A model generated the notes under the pieces. The model was not told the origin of the DNA, did not search any database, and saw nothing but the letters and a program-made list of their open reading frames with translations. This document shows, piece after piece, positions 8,800 to 18,328 of a DNA stretch of 64,000 bases. Origin of the DNA: Sporotomaculum syntrophicum (GTDB taxonomy: Bacteria > Bacillota > Desulfotomaculia > Desulfotomaculales > Desulfallaceae); the NCBI RefSeq assembly GCF_009932395.1, contig NZ_LSRS01000004.1:37075-101074 (forward strand). The letters run 5' to 3'. The first letter of the stretch is position 1. Every line of letters starts with the position of its first letter. The translations under genes were made by a program, and so were the position numbers.

Positions 8800-9528
8800 G
8801 ATAAGCCTCCTGTACGAAATTGGCCTGTAGTTTAATATAAGCATTGATTTACTTAATGGTCTTTTTTCTTTACTGAAATTCAGATTTCGCTTCTATACTT
8901 TGGATTACCAGTGTCCTGATTCTCATTTTCAACTCCTCAAAACCTTCTCCATGGGCTTACCTTTTGCCAATTCGTCAACCAGTTTGTCCAGCCAACGGAT
9001 TTTCTGCATAAGAGGGTCTTTGATTTCTTCGAAATACTTCTATTAGATTTTCCTTAGTTACAATTTCTTTATTATTCATAAAATCTACCTTTTCATTCTT
9101 AAGCTGTAAATACCCGGGTGGAATCAGCATATTCCAACATGTTATTTTCACATTATAGCGCAAGTCGTTTGCCCTTTCCAGCCAGCCTACAATACTACCT
9201 TGCCAATTATGCCATCTTCCCTTTGTTTACGCAAAAATCGTGATTCTGTTTAGCTTGAGCCTCCGCATGTTTTTGCTGTGCTTTTTCACATTGCTGATAA
9301 TTGAAGATACGGATGATCGAAGTGCATCTATAAGCTCGTCTTTTGTATAATTATCGATAACACTTTTCAGCAGAGGAAAGTGAAGGAGATATAACCAGTT
9401 AGAGGTAGCTAGGAAATAATAGCAATTAAACTAAAACAAAAAAAGGTTTGCCGGTTTGGAGATAGAAATGATTATTTGTAATACAGACTTGTTTGCTTTG
9501 TTATTACGCATTTTGAGGAGGTTGGTTT
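8800..9528. other. Intergenic region with gene remnants
   Basis: No intact gene. The minus strand 8929-9079 holds a frameshifted remnant: [13 protein letters not shown] in one frame, then [28 protein letters not shown] in the next, ending in a stop. A second minus-strand shard around 9230-9380 reads VIDNYTKDELIDALRSSVSSII. Neither is assigned to a family with confidence. The end of the stretch is the leader of the 5'-nucleotidase gene, with a GAGGAGG-like ribosome site directly before 9529. Confidence 0.4.
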
Positions 9529-11124
9529 ATGTTTATTTTAAAAAAATTTGGCCAAATTTCTTTATTAGTCGTAATAACACTTTGTTTTTCCGCTTCGGCT
9601 TTTGCAGCCCCCAACAGGAATCTCACCAATACAGGTCAATACACAAGTCTTTTCATACCTGTTCAGATCCTTGGAATAAACGACTTCCACGGACAGTTGA
9701 ACACAACCTCACAAATATCGGGTAATAATGTCGGTAGGGCTGATTATCTTGCAGCTTACTTAAAACAAAGGGAAAAGGAAAATAAGAATACGATTATTGT
9801 TCATGCCGGTGATTCGGTGGGAGCGAGCGCACCGGTTTCTTCCCTGCTTCAGGATGAGCCTACAATTGAATTTATGAATATGACCGGTTTTGATGTAGGT
9901 GTACCGGGCAACCATGAATTTGATGAAGGGCCAGACGAAATGATGCGCTTGCTTAATGGTGGATATCACGATGCTACAGGAGATTTCGAAGGAGCGGATT
10001 TCCCTTATGTTTCCGCCAATATTGTATATACAGAAACTGGAGAAAACATTCTGCCTTCTTATGTCATCAAAAAAGTTAATGGTATACCTATTGCCTTCAT
10101 TGGAGTAACCCTTTCAGAAACTCCAAGAATTACAACTCCCAGCGGAGTTGCTGGATTGAAGTTCGGTGATGAAATAGATGCTGTGAATAAAGCAGTCGGC
10201 AAACTCAAAAAAGACAAAATTAAATCAATTATTGTGCTGGCTCATGTGGATGGATTTTATGATCAAGATGCTAAAGAGGTATCAGGCAAACTTGACAACC
10301 TTGCCAAAAGTATTGATGACGAGGTTGATGTAATCATTGCCGGGCACAGCCATGCAGGTATTAATAATATAGTAGATGGAAAACTCATAGTTGAGTCCTA
10401 TTCCAATGGGATGGCGTTCTCTGATATTGATTTAAAGATCGACCCCAGAACCAAAGATATTATAGCGAAAAAAGCTGAAATCATTACCACTTTTCAAAAG
10501 GGTATTAAACCGGATGCAAAAGTAAATCAATTAATTAGCAGATACGAAAAGATAGTTGAACCTATTGCAAATACGACCATAGCAACTGCCAAAAGCGCAA
10601 TTATCAAGAACCAAAACGAGTCTGGAGAGTCGGCTCTTGGCAATTTAATTGCCGATGCCCAGCGCTGGGAAATGGGGACAGATTTTGCATTTACGAACCC
10701 AGGGGGAATTAGAGCTAATATCGAGGAAGGTGAAGTAACCTGGGAAGACTTATATCGAGTACAGCCATTTAATAATGACCTTGTGAAAATGACGCTCACA
10801 GGCGCTCAAATTAATTCATTATTAAATCAGCAGTTTACTGTGAATAGAATATTGCAGATATCCGGTCTCAAATATACTTGGAAAGATGGTGCAGTTGTGG
10901 ATATATTCCTGACGGATGGGATAACTCCAATAGATCCCTTGGCTAACTATACGATAACTGTAAACAGTTATCTAGCTTCCGGGGGTGATGGTTTTACTAA
11001 ATTGAAGGAGGGTACTAATAAAGAAATTGGAACAACTGATCTTAATGGGTTAATCAATTATCTTAAAAAACTTCCTCAACCTTTTAATGCTTCTATCGAA
11101 GGTAGAATCAACAAATTGCTCTAA
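9529..11124 (+). CDS. Secreted 5'-nucleotidase/UDP-sugar hydrolase family protein
   Basis: Hydrolyses phosphate from nucleotides or related substrates outside the membrane. An N-terminal signal peptide (KKFGQISLLVVITLCFSASAFA) precedes a calcineurin-like metallophosphatase domain with GINDFHGQL, AGDSVG, GNHEFDEG and GHSHAG metal ligands, then the C-terminal 5'-nucleotidase domain with GESALGNLIADA, FTNPGGIRA and YLASGGDGF. Length of 531 residues fits the family. It lacks an LPXTG or SLH anchor, so it is probably released or loosely bound. It is a single-gene unit followed by a terminator. Confidence 0.9.
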   Translation: MFILKKFGQISLLVVITLCFSASAFAAPNRNLTNTGQYTSLFIPVQILGINDFHGQLNTTSQISGNNVGRADYLAAYLKQREKENKNTIIVHAGDSVGASAPVSSLLQDEPTIEFMNMTGFDVGVPGNHEFDEGPDEMMRLLNGGYHDATGDFEGADFPYVSANIVYTETGENILPSYVIKKVNGIPIAFIGVTLSETPRITTPSGVAGLKFGDEIDAVNKAVGKLKKDKIKSIIVLAHVDGFYDQDAKEVSGKLDNLAKSIDDEVDVIIAGHSHAGINNIVDGKLIVESYSNGMAFSDIDLKIDPRTKDIIAKKAEIITTFQKGIKPDAKVNQLISRYEKIVEPIANTTIATAKSAIIKNQNESGESALGNLIADAQRWEMGTDFAFTNPGGIRANIEEGEVTWEDLYRVQPFNNDLVKMTLTGAQINSLLNQQFTVNRILQISGLKYTWKDGAVVDIFLTDGITPIDPLANYTITVNSYLASGGDGFTKLKEGTNKEIGTTDLNGLINYLKKLPQPFNASIEGRINKLL

Positions 11125-11163
11125 TAGCAATTATGTGAGAGGTTTAAATAAACGATAAGTTTA

Positions 11164-11206
11164 AAGCCAAATAAAACCCTTAAGAATAAATGCTTAGGGG
11201 TTTTGT
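11164..11206 (+). terminator. Intrinsic terminator after 5'-nucleotidase
   Basis: Arms AAAACCCTTAAG and CTTAGGGGTTTT pair around a short AT loop and are followed by GTTTTG. It lies 40-80 bases past the nucleotidase stop. Confidence 0.75.
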
Positions 11207-11317
11207 TTTGCCCTTAATACCAGCAAACAATAAAATGCCACAAGCTATCACCCTAAAAGTGGCACAGTTTGTGGCTGAAATACGTCATTAACTATCTCTC
11301 TATTATTGTTTTGTAAC

Positions 11318-13165
11318 TTATCTAAATAAAACCAGTATTTGATTTTCACCTGTACGCTTCATTACCCTGTAACCTTCACTAGAAGCTGTTGCAATTCCTT
11401 CGTCATTGGGTTTACAATATCCATCTTCTTTACACGTTCCATCATCCCTTACAAGGATTTGTCCTATTAGACCAACAGCAACCCATTCGCACCGCTTACA
11501 CCGTGGAATATATTCTTTAGTATTGTCCCAATCAGGGCTCAAAACAGGTTGTGTTTCAGTGTGTTCCGGGATGATGACCTTTCCATCTTTATCTGTCACT
11601 GCCGGGACAAGTACATCGTGGTATTGCACACTGCCCCATTTATCGATCATGTACTTATTTTTCCAATTCAATTCCCCGCTGTTACCGATTACTGCTGGAG
11701 TAGCACTGGTGATTCCTAGAATATAACTGTCATTTGCCTTTGCTTTGCGTATTTTCTCGCCTTTTAAAGTAACAAAGTAACCACAGTCGATGGGCTTCCC
11801 GTCAAATGATTCAAACATCTCTGCATAACCCGCACAACTACCGGGGCCGCCACCTGCAGTTAACGTACCTGCGAAACAAGCGTTACCATTATTTAGTATT
11901 TTAGCTGCTATACTTTTATTATCTGTACTTGTGCCGTTCGCCAAAAACCAGGAATAATCAGTGCTGGCGTCTCCAAACTTGCCCATAATATGGGCTCCGG
12001 TATGCCCGTTGGTATTTGTGAAATTACCTTCGGCATGGGAAAAATTTCCGTTTGCTGTTGCGCCTTCACCTTCGGCATGGGCTGCCCTGCCGCTGGCTGT
12101 TGGTCTAATACCTTCAGCATGAGCCGCCCTGCCGCTGGCCGTTACCACTCCACCATCAACCTCTCCACCCTCGGCATGGGAGGCTTCCCCACTTGCTATT
12201 GTAAAGATACCCTCAGCATGAGAAAAAGCGCTACTCGCTATTGTATAAAAACCCTCCGCATGGGTCGTATTTCCGCTTGCTGTTGAGACTCGACCTTCGG
12301 CATGGGCAGAATATCCGCTCGCCATTGTGCTTATACCTTCGGCATGGGAACCTGCTCCATTTGCTATTGTATTTTTACCTTCGGCATGAGCAGAAGATCC
12401 GCTCGCCGCAGTTTCAAAACCTTCAGCATGGGCTGCTACTCCACTAGCTCTTGTGGATTGACCTTCGGCATGGGCAGCGAGGATACTTGCTGTTGTTTCA
12501 AAACCTTCAGCATGAGAATCAAATCCACTGGCTGTTGTGTTTTCACCTTCGGCATGGGCATATGTCCCACTTGCTCTTGTATCAAAACCTTCAGCATGGG
12601 CTGCCTTGCCACTGGCTATTGTAGTACTGCCTTCCGCACGTGAGTAATCACCTAAAGCCTGGGTGTTGCAGCCCTCGGCATGAGCGCCCACCCCCCCGGT
12701 TTCTGTACCTGCTACTGAGGAAATACCTTCAGAATGCGAGGCCTGCCCTATTGCTTTTGTTAAGTCACCTTCGGCATGGGCCGCCTCTCCACTTGCTATT
12801 GTCTCGCTGCCTTCAGCATGAGAACAATCAGTTAAAGCCTCGGTGTTACAGCCCTCGGCATGAGCGCCCTTACCACTGGTGTCTGTACCTGCGACTGTAG
12901 AATCGCCTTCAGCATGGGAACATGTGTTAACAGCTATGGAAAAAGAACCTTCCGCATGTGAACATCTCCCAATTGCCCGTGTTTTACAACCTTCCGCATG
13001 CGAACATTCACCAATAGCCTTCGCATCGCAATTTGTTTCCTCTGCTGAAGAACATAAGATATTTCCAGTATCCTGAGTTTCGCAATTCTCATTTTGGGAA
13101 CTATCCCCTGTAGCTTTAGCGTCATAGTCTTCTAGAGGGGCACACTTATCAGACGAACTTCTCAT
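11318..13165 (-). CDS. SHAEG-repeat protein with C-terminal peptidase_G2 autoproteolytic domain
   Basis: About two thirds of the protein is a run of some 23 units of roughly 14 residues built on [S/A]HAEG...T.ASG, the left-handed beta-roll repeat of YadA-like heads. The C-terminus from GSCAGYAEMFES to the end carries the peptidase_G2 (IMC-type) self-cleavage domain also found in phage appendage proteins, including YILGITSATPAVIG, EYIPRCKRCEW and GYCKPNDEGIAT. Start chosen at the ATG at 13165, behind AAGGAGG; an upstream ATG at 13186 overlaps that site. No signal peptide is seen. It may be a spore-surface or extracellular fibre protein; role inferred. Confidence 0.85.
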   Translation of the reverse strand: MRSSSDKCAPLEDYDAKATGDSSQNENCETQDTGNILCSSAEETNCDAKAIGECSHAEGCKTRAIGRCSHAEGSFSIAVNTCSHAEGDSTVAGTDTSGKGAHAEGCNTEALTDCSHAEGSETIASGEAAHAEGDLTKAIGQASHSEGISSVAGTETGGVGAHAEGCNTQALGDYSRAEGSTTIASGKAAHAEGFDTRASGTYAHAEGENTTASGFDSHAEGFETTASILAAHAEGQSTRASGVAAHAEGFETAASGSSAHAEGKNTIANGAGSHAEGISTMASGYSAHAEGRVSTASGNTTHAEGFYTIASSAFSHAEGIFTIASGEASHAEGGEVDGGVVTASGRAAHAEGIRPTASGRAAHAEGEGATANGNFSHAEGNFTNTNGHTGAHIMGKFGDASTDYSWFLANGTSTDNKSIAAKILNNGNACFAGTLTAGGGPGSCAGYAEMFESFDGKPIDCGYFVTLKGEKIRKAKANDSYILGITSATPAVIGNSGELNWKNKYMIDKWGSVQYHDVLVPAVTDKDGKVIIPEHTETQPVLSPDWDNTKEYIPRCKRCEWVAVGLIGQILVRDDGTCKEDGYCKPNDEGIATASSEGYRVMKRTGENQILVLFR

Positions 13166-13327
13166 GCATAACTTCCTCCTTGCCATACAATTAATAGTAT
13201 AATATGGTAGTTGAAATAGATTTGCACCTTTAGACCAAAGAAAACTTAATTTGGTAACACCTTCCTCCGCACTTACATAGTATATATCGTAACTACAATA
13301 GAACCTTATCTAAGGAGGAATGTGTTT

Positions 13328-13456
13328 ATGGGTTATGGAGCAACTGGTGGCGGCGGAAGTTGCTTTGACGGTAGTTTCATTCTCTTTTTGATTCTGATTC
13401 TGCTAGTGTTTGGGATGGGATTTTGTGGATACGGCGGGAACGATGGAAAATGTTAA
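13328..13456 (+). CDS. YjcZ-like small sporulation membrane protein, 42 aa
   Basis: Too short for usual gene callers but well supported: ATG follows AAGGAGG by eight bases. The protein starts MGYGATGGGGSCF, then has one hydrophobic helix FILFLILILLVFGMGF and a Gly/Cys-rich tail. This GGYG-plus-single-helix layout matches the YjcZ family of small spore proteins. It is transcribed divergently from the SHAEG gene and upstream of YmaF, suggesting a spore-related cluster. Confidence 0.75.
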   Translation: MGYGATGGGGSCFDGSFILFLILILLVFGMGFCGYGGNDGKC

Positions 13457-13466
13457 ATCTGCGCAA

Positions 13467-13497
13467 GGCGCTCCGAGAGGGGCGTTTTGTTTTACAT
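13467..13497 (+). terminator. Intrinsic terminator after YjcZ-like gene
   Basis: CGCTCC and GGGGCG pair across GAGA and are followed by TTTTGTTTTA, about 15 bases past the YjcZ-like stop. Confidence 0.75.
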
Positions 13498-13603
13498 AAA
13501 CGTCTGTGGTGCTGTGTGTTTTTTATGACGTAATCAACGTATTTCTTTCTTTAGCATATTATAAATGGTAAATCAACCCATTAAAAAAGGGGGTGGAAAT
13601 ACT

Positions 13604-13936
13604 GTGGGTTATGGGATGTTTAATTATCCAAAGAGAAGGACACATGTTCACAACTACCGGAATAAAACTTCATTTGCTGTAGGACATCTACATGGCATGG
13701 AAGGTACTACAAGTCCAACAATAAGGTCCGGTCGTAGCCATGTGCACTGTTTGAGTGGGACTACCACATTTAACGATGGCCACAGTCACAAATATAATTC
13801 ATTAACAGGACCAGCTATACCGGTAAGCCCCGGAACACATGTCCACAGGTATAATGGGGTAACAGCTTCTAGTGGTCGGGTACCACATACCCACCGTTAT
13901 TCTGGGGTTACTACTCCGGCTCAAGATGATGAATAA
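13604..13936 (+). CDS. YmaF-like histidine-rich repeat protein
   Basis: Contains five to six degenerate repeats of the type HxHxYxGxT (THVHNYRNKTS, GHLHGMEGTT, SHVHCLSGTT, GHSHKYNSLT, THVHRYNGVT, PHTHRYSGVT), the signature of YmaF family proteins of spore formers. The paired histidines could bind metal. The GTG at 13604 follows AAAGGGGGTGG and gives 110 residues; the frame is open to 13565. No signal peptide or membrane segment. Function of the family is not established; the spore link is by family and context. Confidence 0.75.
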   Translation: MGYGMFNYPKRRTHVHNYRNKTSFAVGHLHGMEGTTSPTIRSGRSHVHCLSGTTTFNDGHSHKYNSLTGPAIPVSPGTHVHRYNGVTASSGRVPHTHRYSGVTTPAQDDE

Positions 13937-14302
13937 CTATATAAAGATCATTTACATGAACGTCCAAGTTGGGGCATTTTGTTTTGCATAATCCCCTGGT
14001 ACTGGACATAATCTTCAAGGACTCCCCCGAGACTCTCTTTTTCGTGAAGAATAGTCTTGATTCACAGACCCCGGTTTGGGACCGCCGGGGGCTGTATGTT
14101 TTTGCACATAGAAAAAGCGGCGCTGGGTGGGTGCCGCATTGGAGCGTCTTGAATTATATATCACATATATCAATCCATTTGCCTGAAATCAATGCCCTTT
14201 GGTATTCGTTCTGTTCTCTGAAAATCACTCTTATCCGTCTTTTAGCAAAATAATTTGAGATTTATATCTATTAGGATTTTCTTTAGCTTTTATAATTTAC
14301 AA
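13937..14302. other. Intergenic region downstream of YmaF
   Basis: Holds a weak terminator-like hairpin at about 13961-13986 (GTCCAA/TTGGGGC followed by ATTTTGTTTTG) for the YmaF gene. A 94-codon plus-strand frame starting inside that hairpin lacks a ribosome site and family resemblance, and is not accepted as a gene. Confidence 0.5.
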
Positions 14303-14878
14303 TTATAATCCTTGTAATTCTGATATTGGAACAACTGGCTTTGGAATTGCAGAGTGCTCTCCGATAATTTTCTCCATCCAAATCATGTCATACCATTTTT
14401 CAAACTTGTATCCGCACTTAGTAAAATGTGCTACTTTCTTATATCCTAAACGCTCATGAAAATGTGTACTGGCATTGGTAAGATTTTCATTCTCAGTAGG
14501 TGTATAGGCTATACATGCATTCAGGTTAAGAATATTTTGCCTCTTCAATATTTCTTCCAAAGCTAAATACAATTTTTTACCTACACCTTTACCTTGACAA
14601 TCTTGTCTTAGATATATAGTAGTTTCAACAGCCCAATCATATGCAGCACGATCCTTAAATGATGAAGCATATGCATAACCAATAATTTTATTGCTTTCTA
14701 CCGCTACTAAATAAGGATATTTTTTCAATATATTATTAACCCTCTCACCGAATTTTTCAACTGATGGAACATCATATTCAAAAGAGATTGCGGTGCACTT
14801 TACATAAGGAGCATATATTTCTAAAATTTCTTTGGCATCTGCTTTTGTTGCCATACGTATTGTAACTTTTGTATTCAT
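14303..14878 (-). CDS. GNAT acetyltransferase, phosphinothricin-acetyltransferase-like
   Basis: Starts TKVTIRMATKADAKEILEIYAPYVKCTAISFEYDVPS, the usual N-terminus of PAT-type GNAT enzymes that acetylate small amines or amino-acid analogues with acetyl-CoA. The CoA-binding loop is QDCQGKGVGKKLY (QxxGxG/A), followed by NACIAYTPTENENLT and GYKKVAHFTKCGYKF. The ATG at 14878 lies behind GAAGGTGGG; the open frame to 14974 has no better site. The C-terminal tail of about 15 residues extends beyond the core. Substrate unknown. Confidence 0.85.
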   Translation of the reverse strand: MNTKVTIRMATKADAKEILEIYAPYVKCTAISFEYDVPSVEKFGERVNNILKKYPYLVAVESNKIIGYAYASSFKDRAAYDWAVETTIYLRQDCQGKGVGKKLYLALEEILKRQNILNLNACIAYTPTENENLTNASTHFHERLGYKKVAHFTKCGYKFEKWYDMIWMEKIIGEHSAIPKPVVPISELQGL

Positions 14879-15076
14879 TTTCCCACCTTCTTTTATAAAA
14901 AATGGATAATCATTATTCCAGAATTTATTACTAAAGCCATTATCGACTGCTCCCTCGCTATGGTACGGGTCCAACCCGAGTTTTGTCTTATGTGGATTTA
15001 TTAAAAAACTTTTCTTATCATAATAAAACTGTAGTCTTCTGCGGTATGGAAGGGTCTAGTCCACCGTACCGAAATA

Positions 15077-16444
15077 CTAACTACAATATCTGCGCTGCAT
15101 CAACACGACACACTCCACATGTGTCGTCTGAGGAAACATATCCACAGGCTGCGCTTCTTGTAATAAAAAACCCAACCTGTGCAGATAGCCCACATCCCTG
15201 GCCAGGGTGGCCGGGTCACAGGATACGTAAACCACCCGACGGGCACCGCTTTTGGCTATTGCATCCAACACCTCGGGGCGACAACCACTGCGAGGCGGGT
15301 CCAGCACTACTACCTCCGGGTGGTAGCCTTTGTCCACCTGCTCTGCCAGCACTCGTTCCACAGCACCGGCAAAGAAACGGGCGTTTTGGATACCGTTAAG
15401 CGCAGCGTTGGCTTCAGCGTCCCGCACAGCGCGAGGCACTATCTCGTAACCTCGCACTGTTTTCGCAAATCTGGCCAGGTACAGAGAAATGGTACCTACC
15501 CCGCAGTAAGCGTCGGCTACTTTATCGTGCCCCTGCAAAGCGCAGTAATTTAACACCTGCCGGTAAAGTATCGCGGTTTGATATGGATTCACCTGGTAAA
15601 AGGAGGCCGCAGAAATACGAAAACGCAGCCCGTCTATTTCATCTTCAATATAACCACGCCCGGCTAGTGTTTGATAGCGGCCACCTCTTTTTTTACCATG
15701 ACCGTGGACATAACTGATCACCGTCACCACACCGGGAACCGTCAATAATGCACCGGTCAGCCCGGTCAGTACTTTCTCGCTTTGCGTACCATTTGGGCCA
15801 CCGATCAAGACGATCATAATTTCGCCGGTGCTCCCCCGACGCAGCATAACCTCTTCCGTCCATACCGCCCCTTCCGGGCAGTCACTCAACATCTCCTGCA
15901 CCATTTTAGCCACCCGGACTAAATCCTGATGGGCCAGCAGGCACACCACTCCAGACCCGCCGGCTTTACCCGCTACCAGTTGGTGCGATTCGGCTGCGAA
16001 GAATCCCAGCGTTGCTTTACCGTCCTTACTTTGCACTTTAAACCTTACATTATTGCGGTAATGCCAGGGGTCCGGCATGCCAACAATATCGTGCACCACG
16101 CCACTGCCGATGCCGCCTATACGGGCCATATTTTGCCTGACCAGGGCGGTCTTCCAGCGCAGCTGTTCTTCGTAAGCAATATGCTGCAGATTACAACCGC
16201 CACAGCGTTCAGCCAGGTCACAGGTCTGCCGAACCCGGTATTGGGAAGGTTTAACGGTTGTAAGCAGTGTCGCCCGGGCATATTTCTTGCGTAATTCGCT
16301 TATCCTTACGGTAACCTGCTCGCCGATCACCGCTCCGGGCACAAAAACCACCATACCGTCGTCCGCCCGCCCGATACCTTCACCGGAACGATTAATATCC
16401 TTTATTTGCAGTGCAAATTCCTGTCCTACCTGCAAGTAGTCCAC
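15077..16444 (-). CDS. rlmD: 23S rRNA (uracil-C5) methyltransferase, RlmD/RumA-like
   Basis: Methylates a uridine in 23S rRNA using SAM. An N-terminal TRAM domain (GEGIGRADDGMVVFVPGAVIGEQV) is followed by the Fe-S cysteine cluster CDLAERCGGCNLQH, the SAM-binding VADAYCGVGTISLYLA and the catalytic block LDPPRSGCRPEVLDAI with VVYVSCDPATLARD. The 455 residues match the family. Several paralogues occur in Clostridia (RlmCD), so the exact uridine is inferred. It starts with GTG at 16444. Confidence 0.9.
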   Translation of the reverse strand: MDYLQVGQEFALQIKDINRSGEGIGRADDGMVVFVPGAVIGEQVTVRISELRKKYARATLLTTVKPSQYRVRQTCDLAERCGGCNLQHIAYEEQLRWKTALVRQNMARIGGIGSGVVHDIVGMPDPWHYRNNVRFKVQSKDGKATLGFFAAESHQLVAGKAGGSGVVCLLAHQDLVRVAKMVQEMLSDCPEGAVWTEEVMLRRGSTGEIMIVLIGGPNGTQSEKVLTGLTGALLTVPGVVTVISYVHGHGKKRGGRYQTLAGRGYIEDEIDGLRFRISAASFYQVNPYQTAILYRQVLNYCALQGHDKVADAYCGVGTISLYLARFAKTVRGYEIVPRAVRDAEANAALNGIQNARFFAGAVERVLAEQVDKGYHPEVVVLDPPRSGCRPEVLDAIAKSGARRVVYVSCDPATLARDVGYLHRLGFLLQEAQPVDMFPQTTHVECVVLMQRRYCS

Positions 16445-16651
16445 TCCGTTTCTTGTAGCGCATGATTACAATTATAACACTTATAACACTCACGCTAAAA
16501 TTTTCCGAGCCTGGCCAAAGTCAACCTGATCTAATGTATAATACCTCAAAAATTGAGCAGTCACTGGACAGCCAATGCACTCGCCCTAAAGTAATGACCG
16601 GCACTAGCTGAACTAGTGCCGGATAGTTAAAGATGTAGTAATATATAAAGT

Positions 16652-17359
16652 ATGAAACTAAGCACCAAATTTAAAAAACCTGTCATTATCCTTGCTGTTA
16701 CCCTGATGTTGTTTTGGTCCACCACATTGCTCTGGCATATTGATTTAAAAGACGTGGCGCAAACTGCTGTCTCGGGTGACATCAATGCCGCAGCGCAGGC
16801 AATTGCAGGTGCGGGAGCAGCGGCAATCCTAATCAGCATTTATATCAATGCAGCGATCAGCATCATGGGTCTATTGCCTTCAGTCTTTTTAACCGGGGCT
16901 AATGTGCTGGTCTTCGGCCTTTACGGTGGATTCCTGGTCTCCTGGGCGGGAGAGGTTGTTGGCGCTGCAGTTTCTTTCCTGCTCTACCGGTGGGGCATTA
17001 AATCCGCCGCCAAAATACCCACTGACCGCTGGAAAACCATAAAAACAATCAATGCTTTACCCGGGGCAAGACAAATATATTTTCTAACGATACTGCGCAT
17101 GGCCCCTTTTATGCCCTCGGGTTTGATTAATCTCCTGGGAGCCTTAACCGCCATTCGGCTGCAGAACTTTATCCTGGCTACCACCATCGGCAAGTTTCCC
17201 GCTCTGCTGCTGGAGACCGCCTTCATGTATAACCTGCTCAACATTAACAAAGGCTACATCAACATGGTTACTGGTGTTCTCGTTGCCGCCCTTTTATATT
17301 GGGGTGTTCAAAAGGAGTTGCAACGGCTGGACAAATTACACCAAAACACAAACCGGTAG
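16652..17359 (+). CDS. VTT (TVP38/TMEM64, DedA-like) membrane protein
   Basis: About six membrane segments with the VTT-domain hallmark region LPSVFLTGANVLVFGLYGGFLVSWAGEVVGAAVSFLLYRW (starting near residue 73), and a second conserved patch ILRMAPFMPSGLINLLGALT. Family members are proposed lipid scramblases or transporters in the cytoplasmic membrane. Stands alone, convergent with the small membrane protein downstream. Confidence 0.85.
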   Translation: MKLSTKFKKPVIILAVTLMLFWSTTLLWHIDLKDVAQTAVSGDINAAAQAIAGAGAAAILISIYINAAISIMGLLPSVFLTGANVLVFGLYGGFLVSWAGEVVGAAVSFLLYRWGIKSAAKIPTDRWKTIKTINALPGARQIYFLTILRMAPFMPSGLINLLGALTAIRLQNFILATTIGKFPALLLETAFMYNLLNINKGYINMVTGVLVAALLYWGVQKELQRLDKLHQNTNR

Positions 17360-17390
17360 TCACCCAAGATGGGAAATACAGTTGAGTTGG

Positions 17391-17660
17391 TTATTCCACT
17401 TCACGCAGCATATTTTCCATGGACTCCACCCTGCTGCGCAACTCAGCCAAATCTGCAGCTATCTTCCGTTGTAAGGCAACACCTTCCTCTGCAAGTTTAC
17501 GATAGGCTTCATCCCTGGCGATTTCAGCCATGCTGACTGTTTTAGCCCGTGAGGTCTTTAAAACTTGCGATATCACCACCACAGCCACTATGGTGATCAT
17601 GGCTAATATAGCCAGCACAAAGCCCATTCCGCCAATGCCAAAGATTACTTCTTCATTCAT
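17391..17660 (-). CDS. Small single-span membrane protein with coiled-coil tail
   Basis: 89 residues: one hydrophobic helix near the N-terminus (GGMGFVLAILAMITIVAVVVI) and a charged helical tail ending LAELRSRVESMENMLREVE. The layout resembles PspB-like or YvlD-neighbour proteins, but it is not a clear family member. It begins one base after the stop of the ArsR-type regulator, so the two form an operon, possibly a membrane-stress pair. Confidence 0.65.
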   Translation of the reverse strand: MNEEVIFGIGGMGFVLAILAMITIVAVVVISQVLKTSRAKTVSMAEIARDEAYRKLAEEGVALQRKIAADLAELRSRVESMENMLREVE

Positions 17661-17981
17661 TTATTTATCCCCCTTTTCACCTTTAGTACCCGGTGCAGTC
17701 CCGGCGGATTTCTGCACCGTAAGTGTCTTTGACGCTTCCCCAATAGTCTCCGGAGACAATACTATAGCAAATGGTATTAATTCATAAAAGTTCATTGCTT
17801 TCCCATCCTCGGATAACTCAATTTTACTGGTCACCAACCTTGCGTTTTCCAAACGCTTTAAATGCATGTACAGCAAGGGCCGACTTATCACCATTTCACG
17901 GGCAAGCTGGCTGACATGGATGCGCCTGCCTGCCAACAAAGCAATGATTTTTAACCGATACGGGTTGGCCAGGGCTTCCAT
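17661..17981 (-). CDS. ArsR-like winged-helix transcriptional regulator
   Basis: Winged-helix core MEALANPYRLKIIALLAGRRIHVSQLAREMVISRPLLYMHLKRLENARLV, typical of HTH_20/ArsR regulators. The C-terminal half lacks the classic metal-binding ELCVCDL motif. The reading frame is open upstream (EINDQKNYHIDSPSGDDLVKI precedes the ATG) with AAGGGGG near 18055, so the true start may be a non-ATG codon about 25 codons earlier. A 46-base palindrome at 18094-18139 upstream is a likely operator for autoregulation. Confidence 0.75.
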   Translation of the reverse strand: MEALANPYRLKIIALLAGRRIHVSQLAREMVISRPLLYMHLKRLENARLVTSKIELSEDGKAMNFYELIPFAIVLSPETIGEASKTLTVQKSAGTAPGTKGEKGDK

Positions 17982-18093
17982 TATTTTGACCAGGTCATCT
18001 CCGGAAGGAGAATCTATATGATAATTTTTTTGATCATTTATTTCGTATTCCCCCTTATACGGTGCAACAATTGCTTTAAACTCTTTTTTATAA

Positions 18094-18139
18094 ATAAGTC
18101 TTACACCTGTAATTATTTTATTACAGGTGTAAGACTTAT
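18094..18139. promoter_or_regulatory. Perfect 20-bp-arm palindrome carrying two TTACANNTGTAA sites
   Basis: The arms are 18094-18113 and 18120-18139, fully complementary around TATTTT. Each arm contains a smaller palindrome, TTACACCTGTAA and TTACAGGTGTAA. TACANNTGTA is the known box of BlaI/CopY-type repressors; here the adjacent gene encodes an ArsR-type protein. It lies between the regulator and the divergent aminopeptidase gene. It may be a double operator or a transcript hairpin. Confidence 0.6.
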
Positions 18140-18328
18140 GTCAAGGTATCGTTTTATGATTCTTATTAAAACGAATTAATCTGCGTTTATAGTCCGGTAA
18201 TTAATTGTAGTATTATAGAATATATACCAGGGTTACCGGTAATCATTATGATCAGATCCCGGCTTAATAAACGTCTCTTCACAAACATTATTGTCCGTTA
18301 ATATATACTACAAGGAGGTTGAAATATT

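Noticed and set aside
11990-13125. Several open frames of 65-113 codons on the plus strand and alternative minus frames
   Set aside because: They are shadows of the 42-bp SHAEG repeat in other frames, with no ribosome sites.
13969-14253. 94-codon plus-strand frame after YmaF
   Set aside because: Begins inside a terminator-like hairpin, has no ribosome site and no recognisable features.
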